Shown: positions 1 through 7,022 of the stretch, one piece after another
Layout of the letters: each line of letters begins with the position of its first letter
Numbering within the stretch: position 1 is the first letter of the stretch
NCBI RefSeq assembly: GCF_001278035.1
Contig: NZ_CP009452.1
Span: 219,501 to 283,500, forward strand
Direction of reading: 5' to 3'
Source of the DNA: Sphingopyxis sp. 113P3
Lineage (GTDB): Bacteria > Pseudomonadota > Alphaproteobacteria > Sphingomonadales > Sphingomonadaceae
Length of the DNA stretch: 64,000 nt
Notes under the pieces: model-generated
What the model was told of the DNA's origin: nothing
Seen by the model: only the letters and a program-made list of their open reading frames with translations
Databases searched by the model: none
Made by a program: the position numbers and the translations under genes

Positions 1-363
1 CTTCCAGCCGAGATGTCGGCCCTAGCTGCACTTCGGCTCGTTTATTGGGAAGAACGTTTGCAGACGCATCTTTTCGGGGTGAAGAACAAGTATTGGCAGC
101 CTGGAACTTACTTGCCTCAAGATGTTGGTTCAAAAACACGTGTTGCTGATCTGGTTCACAATCTTCATCGTGTTATCTTGCGTAACGCGGGGCCGTTGAA
201 TGGCGAGGCCGTGTCAGGACATGATCATAGGCATATCTCTAATGCAGAGAATTTCATCGCGGATGCGTTGAGCACGCCTCTTCCGATCGATGGGGAACCT
301 GTGGGCCGGATGAGGACACTTCATGACCTAGATGTCTGCGTCGCGATCCGTTTGGGTCGATAG
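1..363 (+). CDS. Hypothetical protein, probably partial at the 5' end
   Basis: The frame is already open at base 1, so the true start may lie outside the window. The first ATG inside is at 13 and would give 116 residues. I recognise no family. The protein is soluble-looking, with a histidine cluster (HDHRH) near residue 70. Base use is visibly less GC-rich than in the genes further right, which suggests transferred or mobile-element-associated DNA. This fits the insertion sequence about 1.4 kb away, although no boundary can be drawn. A strong terminator lies 160 bases downstream. The reading frame could be fortuitous. Confidence 0.35.
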   Translation, partial: LPAEMSALAALRLVYWEERLQTHLFGVKNKYWQPGTYLPQDVGSKTRVADLVHNLHRVILRNAGPLNGEAVSGHDHRHISNAENFIADALSTPLPIDGEPVGRMRTLHDLDVCVAIRLGR

Positions 364-524
364 TGTTCGTGTGCTGCGCTTGTGAAATTGCTGCCCTCGG
401 CAGCCTCCTTTAGAGGCCGCGCTCGTGAGGAGGGAAATGACTGCCGCTACGGATCCAAGGACCCTAGCACCGTGCCGAGATCAGCAAATCAAGATGGCTG
501 CACACTCCCGCAACCAACTAAGAG
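364..524. other. Intergenic stretch without recognisable gene
   Basis: Together with the terminator that follows it, this stretch holds no convincing coding frame. I looked for a tRNA or tmRNA 3' end ahead of the terminator and found no T-arm consensus. A small untranslated transcript ending at the terminator is possible, but nothing in the sequence demonstrates one. Confidence 0.4.
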
Positions 525-555
525 CCCGCCTCCCTCGAGGGATGGCGGGTTTTTT
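525..555 (+). terminator. Rho-independent terminator
   Basis: CCCGCC at 525-530 pairs with GGCGGG at 544-549 and is followed directly by six T residues (550-555). The loop contains the self-complementary CTCGAG. The orientation terminates rightward transcription, that is, the gene ending at 363 or an unseen small RNA. Confidence 0.8.
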
Positions 556-691
556 GTGTCTGCGCTCCGCATCGATCTTTCGCTTGGGAACCAGCCGCCC
601 TTTCACGCATTTCCGCCTTTAGCGGTCTTGTATCCGCGCGAAGGTGACGATCGGGTCCGCGAACGGAGCGCGAACCGGTGTTGGGGGGCAT

Positions 692-880
692 ATGGCCGAA
701 GCCGCCGAAAAAGGAGTGGAGGATGCCCTTCGCGGCATTCGCGATCGGCTGTCGACCGAACTCACGCTGCTCGACGCGCTCGGTGAGTTCGCGGCCGCCG
801 TGGAACTGGATGCTGCCATTCGCATCCTCGATCATCGGCTCGAAAAGGGCACCCAGTTCGAGATGCCGTTACCGGATTGA
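692..880 (+). CDS. Small hypothetical protein, 62 aa
   Basis: A run of six G residues (683-688) sits a few bases before the ATG at 692 and is the best ribosome binding site here. In-frame upstream starts add only low-complexity residues. The product is predicted to be mostly helical and acidic (EDALRGIRDRL, DAAIRILDHRLEKG). I recognise no domain. Third codon positions are GC-rich like those of the true genes nearby, which favours a real gene. Its 3' end overlaps the 3' end of the convergent capA fragment by 12 bases. Confidence 0.5.
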   Translation: MAEAAEKGVEDALRGIRDRLSTELTLLDALGEFAAAVELDAAIRILDHRLEKGTQFEMPLPD

Positions 881-1759
881 CGCATCATAGGCGCGCCCGG
901 GCGCATCACCATCCCATGCCAGGAACAGCAGATCGTCGAGAATAGCGCGGCGTGCCTTCCCGATCCGGAGCAACGGGCGTAACGGGAGAACAGCCGCATC
1001 GAGCCCGCGGTCGATATCGAAGTGGATATAGTGCCAGCCTTGGCTACTGATCTGCTGTGTCCCAACTGACGTGACAGGCGCGCTCTCGAGGGCTCTCATG
1101 CGACCCATGCCCTTCGGCTGTTCCTGAAGCAGGAGCTGAAGCGTGGCCGGGCCCTCGACCCGGATCCATCCGCCAAATGACAGCCGCCGCTCTGCGACCG
1201 GCCGGAAGAAGGTCTTGGGCGCGATCGTCAGCGGCGTGTCCCCGGTTGCGGCAACCGCCATCGCCCCTGAGCCCCGATGGGCGTCGCTCACGAATTCAAT
1301 CATTCCACCCTCTATGCCCCAACTCCGGTCGCGCGCTTCGCCCGAGCGGGCCGCCTCGAAATCGCCGCGCATCAAAAGGTCGCGCGCCGCGGGCGCGCCG
1401 GACTCGCATCGCGTGGCAGGTCGTTGGAGATCGTAGGCAAAGGCTCTAAGCCCTTCCTCGATCATCGCAGCGCAAAATTTCGGCGCAGGCATGTCGGCCG
1501 ACGGCTGAATGACGCCGTGACCTCCGATGATGCCGATGCGGGTGCCGCGCTCTGCCGACAGGTCAATGATACGCCGCAGCACCGCCTGGCGCATGCCCGC
1601 GACCGCGGGGACCGGACGATAGTCGAGAAGTTGGATTGGGATCATCTCGGCGCGGAAGAGCCGGTCGCCGTCCATCCAGACCTTCAGCGCATAGGTCGCT
1701 TGCGTTTCCGGGAAATACTGGTCGAACAGAAAATTGCCGAGCGAATAGTTTCCGTTGTG
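869..1759 (-). pseudogene. CapA/PgsA-like metallophosphatase, C-terminal fragment
   Basis: This is the downstream part of the gene whose first part lies at 2877-4012. It opens with the YSLGNFLFDQ block, which in CapA (PF09587) proteins directly follows the HPHV metal-site region, and continues for about 290 residues that include a long C-terminal extension after the phosphatase fold. No start codon belongs to it: the first possible start (TTG at 1777) lies inside the insertion sequence. Joining the CAC codon at 1757-1759 to the GGG codon at 2879-2881 restores one frame of about 674 codons. The gene is therefore disrupted in this strain rather than naturally split. Confidence 0.85.
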
Positions 1760-1760
1760 A

Positions 1761-2702
1761 TCAAGCCCGTTTTTCAACCCATAGGCGGTCGGCTTTAATC
1801 AGCGCGTTGACCATGACGATGAGCTTGCGCATAAGTGTGACCACAGCGACCTTTGCCGGTTTTCCGGACGCGATGAGGCTTTGATATTTTGCTTTGAGAT
1901 CTGGATTGTAGCGGGCGGCAACGAGGGCCGGCATGTAAAGCGCACGTCTTACATTGGCCCGTCCCCCTTGAATAAAACTGCGCCCTTTCCATTGCCCCGA
2001 TTGACGGGCGACGGGAGCCAGGCCTGCAAGGGAAGCGACTTGTTTAGGATCCAGTGCTCCTAGCTCTGGCATGGTTGCGACCAACTGGTCGGCGGTACGT
2101 GTGCCTACCCCGGCAATACTGGAGATGATTTCGTGCCGCCGCGCCAACTCTGCGTCAGCAGCAATGATCGTCGCAAGCTCGACATCGACCTGTTTGATAT
2201 GCTGCTCAATCTGATCCAGGCGCTTTTTGTGCTGACGCTTGAGGAGAGGTAGCGTCAGGTTCTTCGCTTGATTTTGAAGCGCGATCTTATCACGGACCAA
2301 GCCATCGCGAGCGCTGATCAATTCGGCGAGCTTGGCTTGCTTGGGCGTATTTGCCGGGCGTACGGGAGGCTGGAGCGTCGTCGCCATACGGGCCAGAATC
2401 ACCGCATCAATCTTATCCGTCTTGGCGAGAGTGCCTATCGCTTGGGCGAACCGCCGTGCGCGAGCCGGGTTGAGCTTGACGCATGGCAGGTCCGATAAAG
2501 CCTGCTCGAGCTGTCGGTGGTATGCGCCAGTAGCCTCATAGGCGATCCGATCGATCTGCCATTGCCCGAGCCAATCTATCAGCTCCCTGTGGCCTTTGGC
2601 GGTATTGGTGAATTGCCGCTCGCAGCCTGCAGGATGGGCATATACATCAAGGGTCGCTTTTGAGATGTCGATGCCGATGGTTTGGGGTATGGGATTGTCC
2701 AT
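1761..2702 (-). CDS. IS110-family transposase (DEDD, bridge-RNA-guided type)
   Basis: The protein has 313 residues, a normal length for IS110 recombinases. The N-terminal RuvC-like DEDD domain shows GIDISK (Asp12), EATGAYH (Glu56) and KTDKID (Asp96, Asp99). A helical coiled stretch occupies about residues 120-190. The C-terminal transposase_20 domain has IAGVGTRTAD followed by the conserved SG...GxxxxxxGG block, in which Ser235 of RQSGQWKG corresponds to the catalytic serine of this family. No frameshift or internal stop is visible, so the enzyme appears intact. Family members act with an RNA encoded in the element's non-coding end. The stop codon lies only two bases from the inferred right end. 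Confidence 0.92.
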   Translation of the reverse strand: MDNPIPQTIGIDISKATLDVYAHPAGCERQFTNTAKGHRELIDWLGQWQIDRIAYEATGAYHRQLEQALSDLPCVKLNPARARRFAQAIGTLAKTDKIDAVILARMATTLQPPVRPANTPKQAKLAELISARDGLVRDKIALQNQAKNLTLPLLKRQHKKRLDQIEQHIKQVDVELATIIAADAELARRHEIISSIAGVGTRTADQLVATMPELGALDPKQVASLAGLAPVARQSGQWKGRSFIQGGRANVRRALYMPALVAARYNPDLKAKYQSLIASGKPAKVAVVTLMRKLIVMVNALIKADRLWVEKRA

Positions 2703-2876
2703 CTTTTCCGCTGTCCTACTCTTGTCATCCGGGCCCGAAGCCCTGGTTTCCGTCCAGGTCTGGTGGAAAAGAAAGGGGTGATCACACTAATCGACGGTCC
2801 TCCACGACCGAGACAACTTCGATCCATCCCCTTCCGCCCGATCCGGGGTGGCCACCCCGGATCGGGCAGCCCTTAA
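2703..2876 (-). ncRNA. Candidate bridge-RNA region of the IS110 element
   Basis: These 174 bases separate the inferred left end from the transposase start, which is where IS110-subgroup elements encode their bridge RNA. Read on the minus strand, the region folds locally into several hairpins: the 32-bp palindrome at 2836-2867, CGGTC/GACCG around 2793-2810 and CCTGG/CCAGG a little nearer the transposase. GGTCGTGG (2802-2809) differs at one base from the left target GGTTGTGG. CCGTCG (2792-2797) differs at one base from the complement of the right target CAACGG. These matches are suggestive only. Transcription and structure are not shown. Confidence 0.4.
2836..2867. repeat. 32-bp perfect palindrome at the left end of the IS110 element
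   Basis: Bases 2836-2851 are exactly reverse-complementary to 2852-2867, with no spacer (centre GG/CC). It lies 9 bases inside the inferred left end of the element and directly follows the premature stop of the capA N-terminal fragment. It could be the 5' stem of the bridge RNA, a transcription insulator, or a chromosomal palindrome captured by the element. Confidence 0.85.
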
Positions 2877-4012
2877 TGCCCACAACCGCCAGAAAAGTCA
2901 TAAGACAAGGCAATCAGGCGTCCCTTGTAGAGTTCAAGCCCGTGCGAAACATGGGGGTGGTGGGATACAATGAGCGCCGCGCCCGCGTCGATCGCGAGCT
3001 TCATGCGCCGCTCGCTGATCTCGCTCGGACGATCGCTATATTCGCTGCTGCCATGATATTGGAGGATGGGCGAGCGTCCCGCCTTCACCTCGCGCCGGAC
3101 TGCGGCCTCGATCGCGTCATCGCTGCCGAATGCAGCCCCGCCCTTGCTTCCTTCGGCGATCTGGTTGGGATCAGCCTTGCCCTTCCAGCCGACAAAGCCC
3201 AGCATCGACCAGGCATGACCGCCCACGTCGAGCCGCGCTGCTTTGGCGGCTTCGATCTCATTGTGTCCCGCACCCGACCACCGCAGATTGGCGGCGTCCA
3301 GCGCCGCCAGGGTCGAGGCGAGACCCGGCTCGACATAGTCGTAGACATGATTGTTGCCGAGCGTGACATAATCGATCCCCACATCGGCGAGCGCCCTTGC
3401 GGCGTCGCGGTGAGTATAAAAGACGACCGACTTGTCGGGCGCGTCACCAAGGTCGCGGGCTGCGAGCACGGTTTCAAGATTGACCGAGGCGAGGTCGGCG
3501 CCCGCAAAATATGGTTGCATCGGCTCAAGGAGACGCGCCATGTCGGTGAGGCGGCTATCGTTGCGGATGAGCACGCGTTCGTTCCAGATGGGCCGCTCGA
3601 AGCGCCGTCCCATCATCACATCGCCGCCGAAGAAGAACTCCACACGCCCCGATGCACGGGCGACCGCTTCGACCGGGGGCAGGGTCCAGCGACCGTCGGG
3701 ACCTGCAATCTCGCTAGGCGCAAAGGTGAATGTTGCGTCGAAGATGTCGGGCCCGCGGACGGTGAGCTGCACAGGTTCAGCGCCGCGTGCGATTCCCCTG
3801 ATGCGCCCGTCCGGGGTAATTTGTGCCGGCGCGCCGTCGATCCGCACGTCGAGTGCTGTGAGATCCGCGGTGCCGCCAACGATGCTGAGCTGTCCACTGA
3901 CATCGTGCGACATCGGGGGCGTTGCCGCAGCATGGGGCGAATGAAAGGGAGTAGCTTCGCCCAAGCCGAATGCCAGAGCGAGCGCCAGCGCCGTCGATGC
4001 CACAAGCCGCAT
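2873..4012 (-). pseudogene. CapA/PgsA-like metallophosphatase, N-terminal fragment
   Basis: This fragment of 379 residues begins with a signal peptide (MRLVASTALALALAFGLGEA) and a short beta-rich region to about residue 110. The CapA phosphatase core follows, showing FGGDVMMGRRFE, NLETVL, TLGNNHVYDY, QYHGSSEYSD and HHPHVSHGLELY. The frame stops at a TAA contributed by the IS110 element, so the YSLGNF block and the C-terminus are lost. CapA/PgsA proteins are known from poly-gamma-glutamate capsule systems, but no pgsB or pgsC is present here, so a biosynthetic role is unlikely. It is the last gene of the leftward operon, 11 bases after the VOC gene. Confidence 0.88.
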
Positions 4013-4023
4013 GGGGTGACGTC

Positions 4024-4446
4024 CTATTTTGCGAAGAGCTGGCCGAGATCGGCGAAAGCCTTGAATTCAAGCGCATTGCCCGAGGGATCGTGGAAAAACA
4101 TGGTCGACTGTTCACCCGGTTCGCCTGGAAAGCGCGTGTGCGGTTCGATCACGAAGCCGACCCCCGCGGCACGCAGCCGGTCGGCAAGCGCCTGCCATTC
4201 GGCGGGCCGAAGGACGACGCCGAAATGCGGGACGGGGACGTCGTGGCCGTCGACGGGATTGTGCCCCGCCACCGCGTCTCGCCCGCCAACCCGGTGGGCG
4301 ACGATCTGGTGACCGTAGAGGTTGAAGTCGATCCAGTCGGTGTCGCTCCTTCCTTCAGGGCAGCCGAGGACCGTGCCGTAGAAATGGCGTGCAGCGTCAA
4401 GATCGTGCACCGGGAAGGCGAAGTGGAACGGGGCAAGCACATCCAT
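4024..4446 (-). CDS. VOC-family (glyoxalase/dioxygenase-like) protein
   Basis: The protein has 140 residues, one module pair of the vicinal oxygen chelate fold. It begins with the typical [18 protein letters not shown] strand-helix, has HFGVVL in the middle and ends with [15 protein letters not shown], so a metal-ligand His/Glu set looks conserved. Substrates cannot be read from the sequence, because this superfamily includes glyoxalases, ring-cleaving dioxygenases and resistance proteins. It lies 9 bases after the dienelactone-hydrolase-like gene and 11 bases before capA in the same operon, so it may act on a product of the gamma-glutamyl locus. It is predicted to be cytoplasmic. Confidence 0.85.
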   Translation of the reverse strand: MDVLAPFHFAFPVHDLDAARHFYGTVLGCPEGRSDTDWIDFNLYGHQIVAHRVGGRDAVAGHNPVDGHDVPVPHFGVVLRPAEWQALADRLRAAGVGFVIEPHTRFPGEPGEQSTMFFHDPSGNALEFKAFADLGQLFAK

Positions 4447-4455
4447 GGCGGGCTC

Positions 4456-5316
4456 CTATCGCGCGGGTTTCAATGTTGCGGCGAGAAAGACGAGAATATC
4501 GGTCTCGGTTGCGGCCTTGGCTTCGGCATTGGCCTTGACCGACTGCCGGCGCTTCGTCGGCGTGTCATAGCTGTGCGTCGCGCCTTTGAAGGTCGTCAGC
4601 TCAATGTCGCCGCCCATTTTGCGGCTGCGGGCGACGAGCTTTTCGCAAAGCGCTGGCGAGATTTCTTCGTCGGCCGTGCCGATAAAGACGCGCACCGGAT
4701 TATAGGGGCGATAGCCGCCTTTGGCGAAACGCTGCTTGAGGCCGCAGCCCGGATATAGCGCGACGCCCGCGCGGAAGCCGATCTTGCGCATGTCGCCCGG
4801 CTTGTCGTCCGCCATCGCCGCAAGCGTCGCGCTGCCGCCATTGGACCAGCCGAGAAGCGCGACATGGGTCCCATCGACATCGCCACGCTGCTGGAGGTAG
4901 CGCAGAGCGCCATAAGCGTGCAGCGGGCGGTGAGCGACCTCGTCGACTACGGCGGGACGGTCCTTGTAGGTCCCGGCCTTGAATCCCCCCGGATAGCCAA
5001 CAGGCCCGAAATCGTCGACCATCAGCGCGACATAGCCGCGCTGCGCGAGCAACCGTCCCCACGCCTTGTGCCGCGCAGACAAGGTTGCCGCTCCATATTC
5101 GCCTTGGGCACGGCTCGAATAGGCACCGGAACGGCCGTGCATCATCACCACCGCGGGCGCCTTCGCGGCCGCATCGGCGGCCTTGAACACATAGCCTTTT
5201 ACCTCGGTCTTGCCGTCGCGGCTCGGAAAGCTAACCGTCTCGACATGCACCTCTTGGGCGGTCGCGGGGGCGGTCGTGACCGTGAGAACCACCGCTAACA
5301 TCAAGGCCCTTCGCAT
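4456..5316 (-). CDS. Secreted dienelactone-hydrolase-like alpha/beta hydrolase
   Basis: The protein has 286 residues with a cleavable signal peptide (MRRALMLAVVLTVTTAPATA), so it is probably periplasmic. The alpha/beta hydrolase fold shows VVMMHGRSG (oxyanion region), GWSNGG with a serine nucleophile where classic dienelactone hydrolases carry cysteine, GTADEEIS for the acid and ATHSYD for the histidine. It belongs to the dienelactone hydrolase family but is unlikely to act in aromatic degradation. Next to two gamma-glutamyltransferases it may cleave an ester or amide in the same substrate class. Its start codon uses the last base of the upstream ggt stop codon region (shared base 5316), so translation is probably coupled. 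Confidence 0.85.
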   Translation of the reverse strand: MRRALMLAVVLTVTTAPATAQEVHVETVSFPSRDGKTEVKGYVFKAADAAAKAPAVVMMHGRSGAYSSRAQGEYGAATLSARHKAWGRLLAQRGYVALMVDDFGPVGYPGGFKAGTYKDRPAVVDEVAHRPLHAYGALRYLQQRGDVDGTHVALLGWSNGGSATLAAMADDKPGDMRKIGFRAGVALYPGCGLKQRFAKGGYRPYNPVRVFIGTADEEISPALCEKLVARSRKMGGDIELTTFKGATHSYDTPTKRRQSVKANAEAKAATETDILVFLAATLKPAR

Positions 5317-7022
5317 CAGCGATTCTCCCGCAGGCGGACCGTTTTCGCGACACCGTCACGGCGCGCATCGGCGGCGCCATCGAAGCGGCCGCCCTCGCGG
5401 ATCAGAACACCATGCAGTCCCGAATCCTCACCCGAGCCCGCGCGCACCGTCACGCCGCGTCTCGCCATTTCGGCGCGAAGCGTCGGCGCGAAGCGGCTTT
5501 CTTCGCCCGCGAAGCTGTCGCCGCGGGCGATGAGATTGGGCAGCGCGAACGCGTCTTTCATGGGCAGATTCCAGTCGATCGCCCCGATCAACGCCTTCGA
5601 CACATAGCCGAGAATGGCATTTCCGCCCGGCGAGCCGATCGCCCCTGCGAGGCTGCGGTCGCGGTTGAGAATGATGGTGGGGGTCATCGAAGAGCGGGGC
5701 CGCTTGCCCGGCGCGATGGCATTTGGACCTTTCGGCACGAAGGAGAAATCGGTCATCTGATTATTGAGGAAAAAGCCGTCGACCATGCGGCCCGAACCGA
5801 AAAAGCTTTCGACGGTGGTCGTCATCGACACCGCATTGCCCTCGCCGTCGATGATCACGAAATGCGAAGTCCCGGCAACCTCTTCGGTCGCGTCGATGCG
5901 CGCCGTGACGGCGCCGGGGGGCGTGCCCGCCTGCGGCGCGGGGCCGGCGTGGTCGCCGATCAGCGACGCGCGCGAGGCGATATAGGCAGGGTCCAGCAGC
6001 CCGCGCACCGGCACGTTCGCCACGTCGCCAACATAGGCGTCGCGGTCGGCGTACATCAGCCGGCTCGCCTCGGCATATTGGACCCAGGCCACCGGATCGT
6101 CTGGGCCGCGCGCTGCGATGTCGGTGCGTTCGACCATCGCCATCAGCTGGAGCAGTCCAACGCCGCTGGAGGGCGGCGGCGGCACGCAGAGGATATAGAC
6201 GCGGTAGCTGCCGCAAAGCGCCTGCCGCACGACCGGCTTGTAACTCGCAAGGTCCGCCTCGGACATGCTGCTTGCAAGATCGCCGTCGCGCAGCCGCTCA
6301 ACGATGCGCTTCGCGGTTTCACCACGATAGAGAGCGTCGGGGCCTTCGCTCGCGAGGCGGCGAACAAAGGCGGCGTAGGCGGGGTTCTTGAGCGTGTCGC
6401 CCGCGCGAACCTTCCCGCCGCGGCCGTCGCTGAAATAGCGCACCACATCGGGCGCGTTTGATTGCGGATAGGGCCCCTGGACGAAATGCTCCATCCGCTT
6501 GGTCACGGTGAAGCCCTCGCGCGCAACGCGCTCGGCCTCGCCGAACAGATCCCTCCACGGTAGCTTGCCATGCTGCTTTTGCGCCAGCGCGAGCATCGCC
6601 ACCGCGCCGGGCACCCCCGTCGCGCGACCACTGAGCACCGCCGTGCGGAACGGCAGCGGTTGGCCGCCGTCATCGAGGAACATGTCGGGCGTCGCCCCCC
6701 TGGGTGCCACCTCGCGGCCATCATAGACCGTTACCGCCGTCGTCGTCGCATCATAATGGACCATGAAAGCGCCGCCGCCGAGCCCCGAGCTTTGCGGTTC
6801 GACCAGCCCCAACATGGTCTGGACCGCGACGGCTGCGTCAACGGCGTTGCCGCCGCGACGCAGCACGTCGAGGCCCGCCTCGACCGCCAGTGGATGGGCA
6901 GCGGCGAGGAAAGCCTGGCGTTCCTGATATTGGGTTCCCGCCGGCGCGGCCGATTGGGGCGGCGCGGAGGGAGTGCAGGCAGCGAGCAGGGTCGCCGCGG
7001 CGAGGATGAGCGGGCGCATCAT
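5316..7022 (-). CDS. ggt: Gamma-glutamyltransferase, lipoprotein form
   Basis: The protein has 568 residues. The N-terminus MMRPLILAAATLLAAC ends in a lipobox with Cys16, predicting attachment to a membrane facing the periplasm. The Ntn-hydrolase core is complete: GGNAVDAAVA, SGLGGGAFMVHY, the Arg-containing VAPRGATP, and the self-processing site at Thr385 (AGTSHFVIIDGEGNAVS) that would split it into large and small subunits. The small subunit has MTPTI and GSPGGNAI. Such enzymes hydrolyse or transfer gamma-glutamyl groups from glutathione, gamma-glutamyl peptides or poly-gamma-glutamate. It overlaps the preceding ggt by four bases (ATGA), so the pair is co-translated. Confidence 0.93.
   Translation of the reverse strand: MMRPLILAAATLLAACTPSAPPQSAAPAGTQYQERQAFLAAAHPLAVEAGLDVLRRGGNAVDAAVAVQTMLGLVEPQSSGLGGGAFMVHYDATTTAVTVYDGREVAPRGATPDMFLDDGGQPLPFRTAVLSGRATGVPGAVAMLALAQKQHGKLPWRDLFGEAERVAREGFTVTKRMEHFVQGPYPQSNAPDVVRYFSDGRGGKVRAGDTLKNPAYAAFVRRLASEGPDALYRGETAKRIVERLRDGDLASSMSEADLASYKPVVRQALCGSYRVYILCVPPPPSSGVGLLQLMAMVERTDIAARGPDDPVAWVQYAEASRLMYADRDAYVGDVANVPVRGLLDPAYIASRASLIGDHAGPAPQAGTPPGAVTARIDATEEVAGTSHFVIIDGEGNAVSMTTTVESFFGSGRMVDGFFLNNQMTDFSFVPKGPNAIAPGKRPRSSMTPTIILNRDRSLAGAIGSPGGNAILGYVSKALIGAIDWNLPMKDAFALPNLIARGDSFAGEESRFAPTLRAEMARRGVTVRAGSGEDSGLHGVLIREGGRFDGAADARRDGVAKTVRLRENR

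Larger units (their letters stand above)
1758..2876 (-). mobile_element. IS110-family insertion sequence inside the capA-like gene
   Basis: The element interrupts a metallophosphatase gene and carries one transposase on the minus strand. Its limits are inferred from the interrupted gene: on the minus strand the left flank ends GTGGG-CA and the right flank begins CA-CAACGG, so a CA dinucleotide is present at both junctions. IS110 elements make no long target duplication and instead duplicate a short core, as seen here. The element is then about 1.1 kb, with 174 non-coding bases before the transposase and almost none after it. This is the layout of the IS110 subgroup rather than IS1111. The exact ends could be off by a few bases. 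Confidence 0.8.

Noticed and set aside
364..560. Possible tRNA or tmRNA before the terminator at 525
   Set aside because: No acceptor stem, T-arm consensus or CCA-compatible end could be found.
2746..2756. Loop ACGGAAA of a CCTGG/CCAGG hairpin matching the right target flank
   Set aside because: The match has the same polarity as the top strand of the right target, so it could not pair in the way a right-target guide should. I treat it as coincidence.
2660..4312. Long plus-strand frame across the IS110 end, capA and the VOC gene
   Set aside because: It is antisense to genes with clear family motifs and has no recognisable domain. It is a GC-driven shadow frame.
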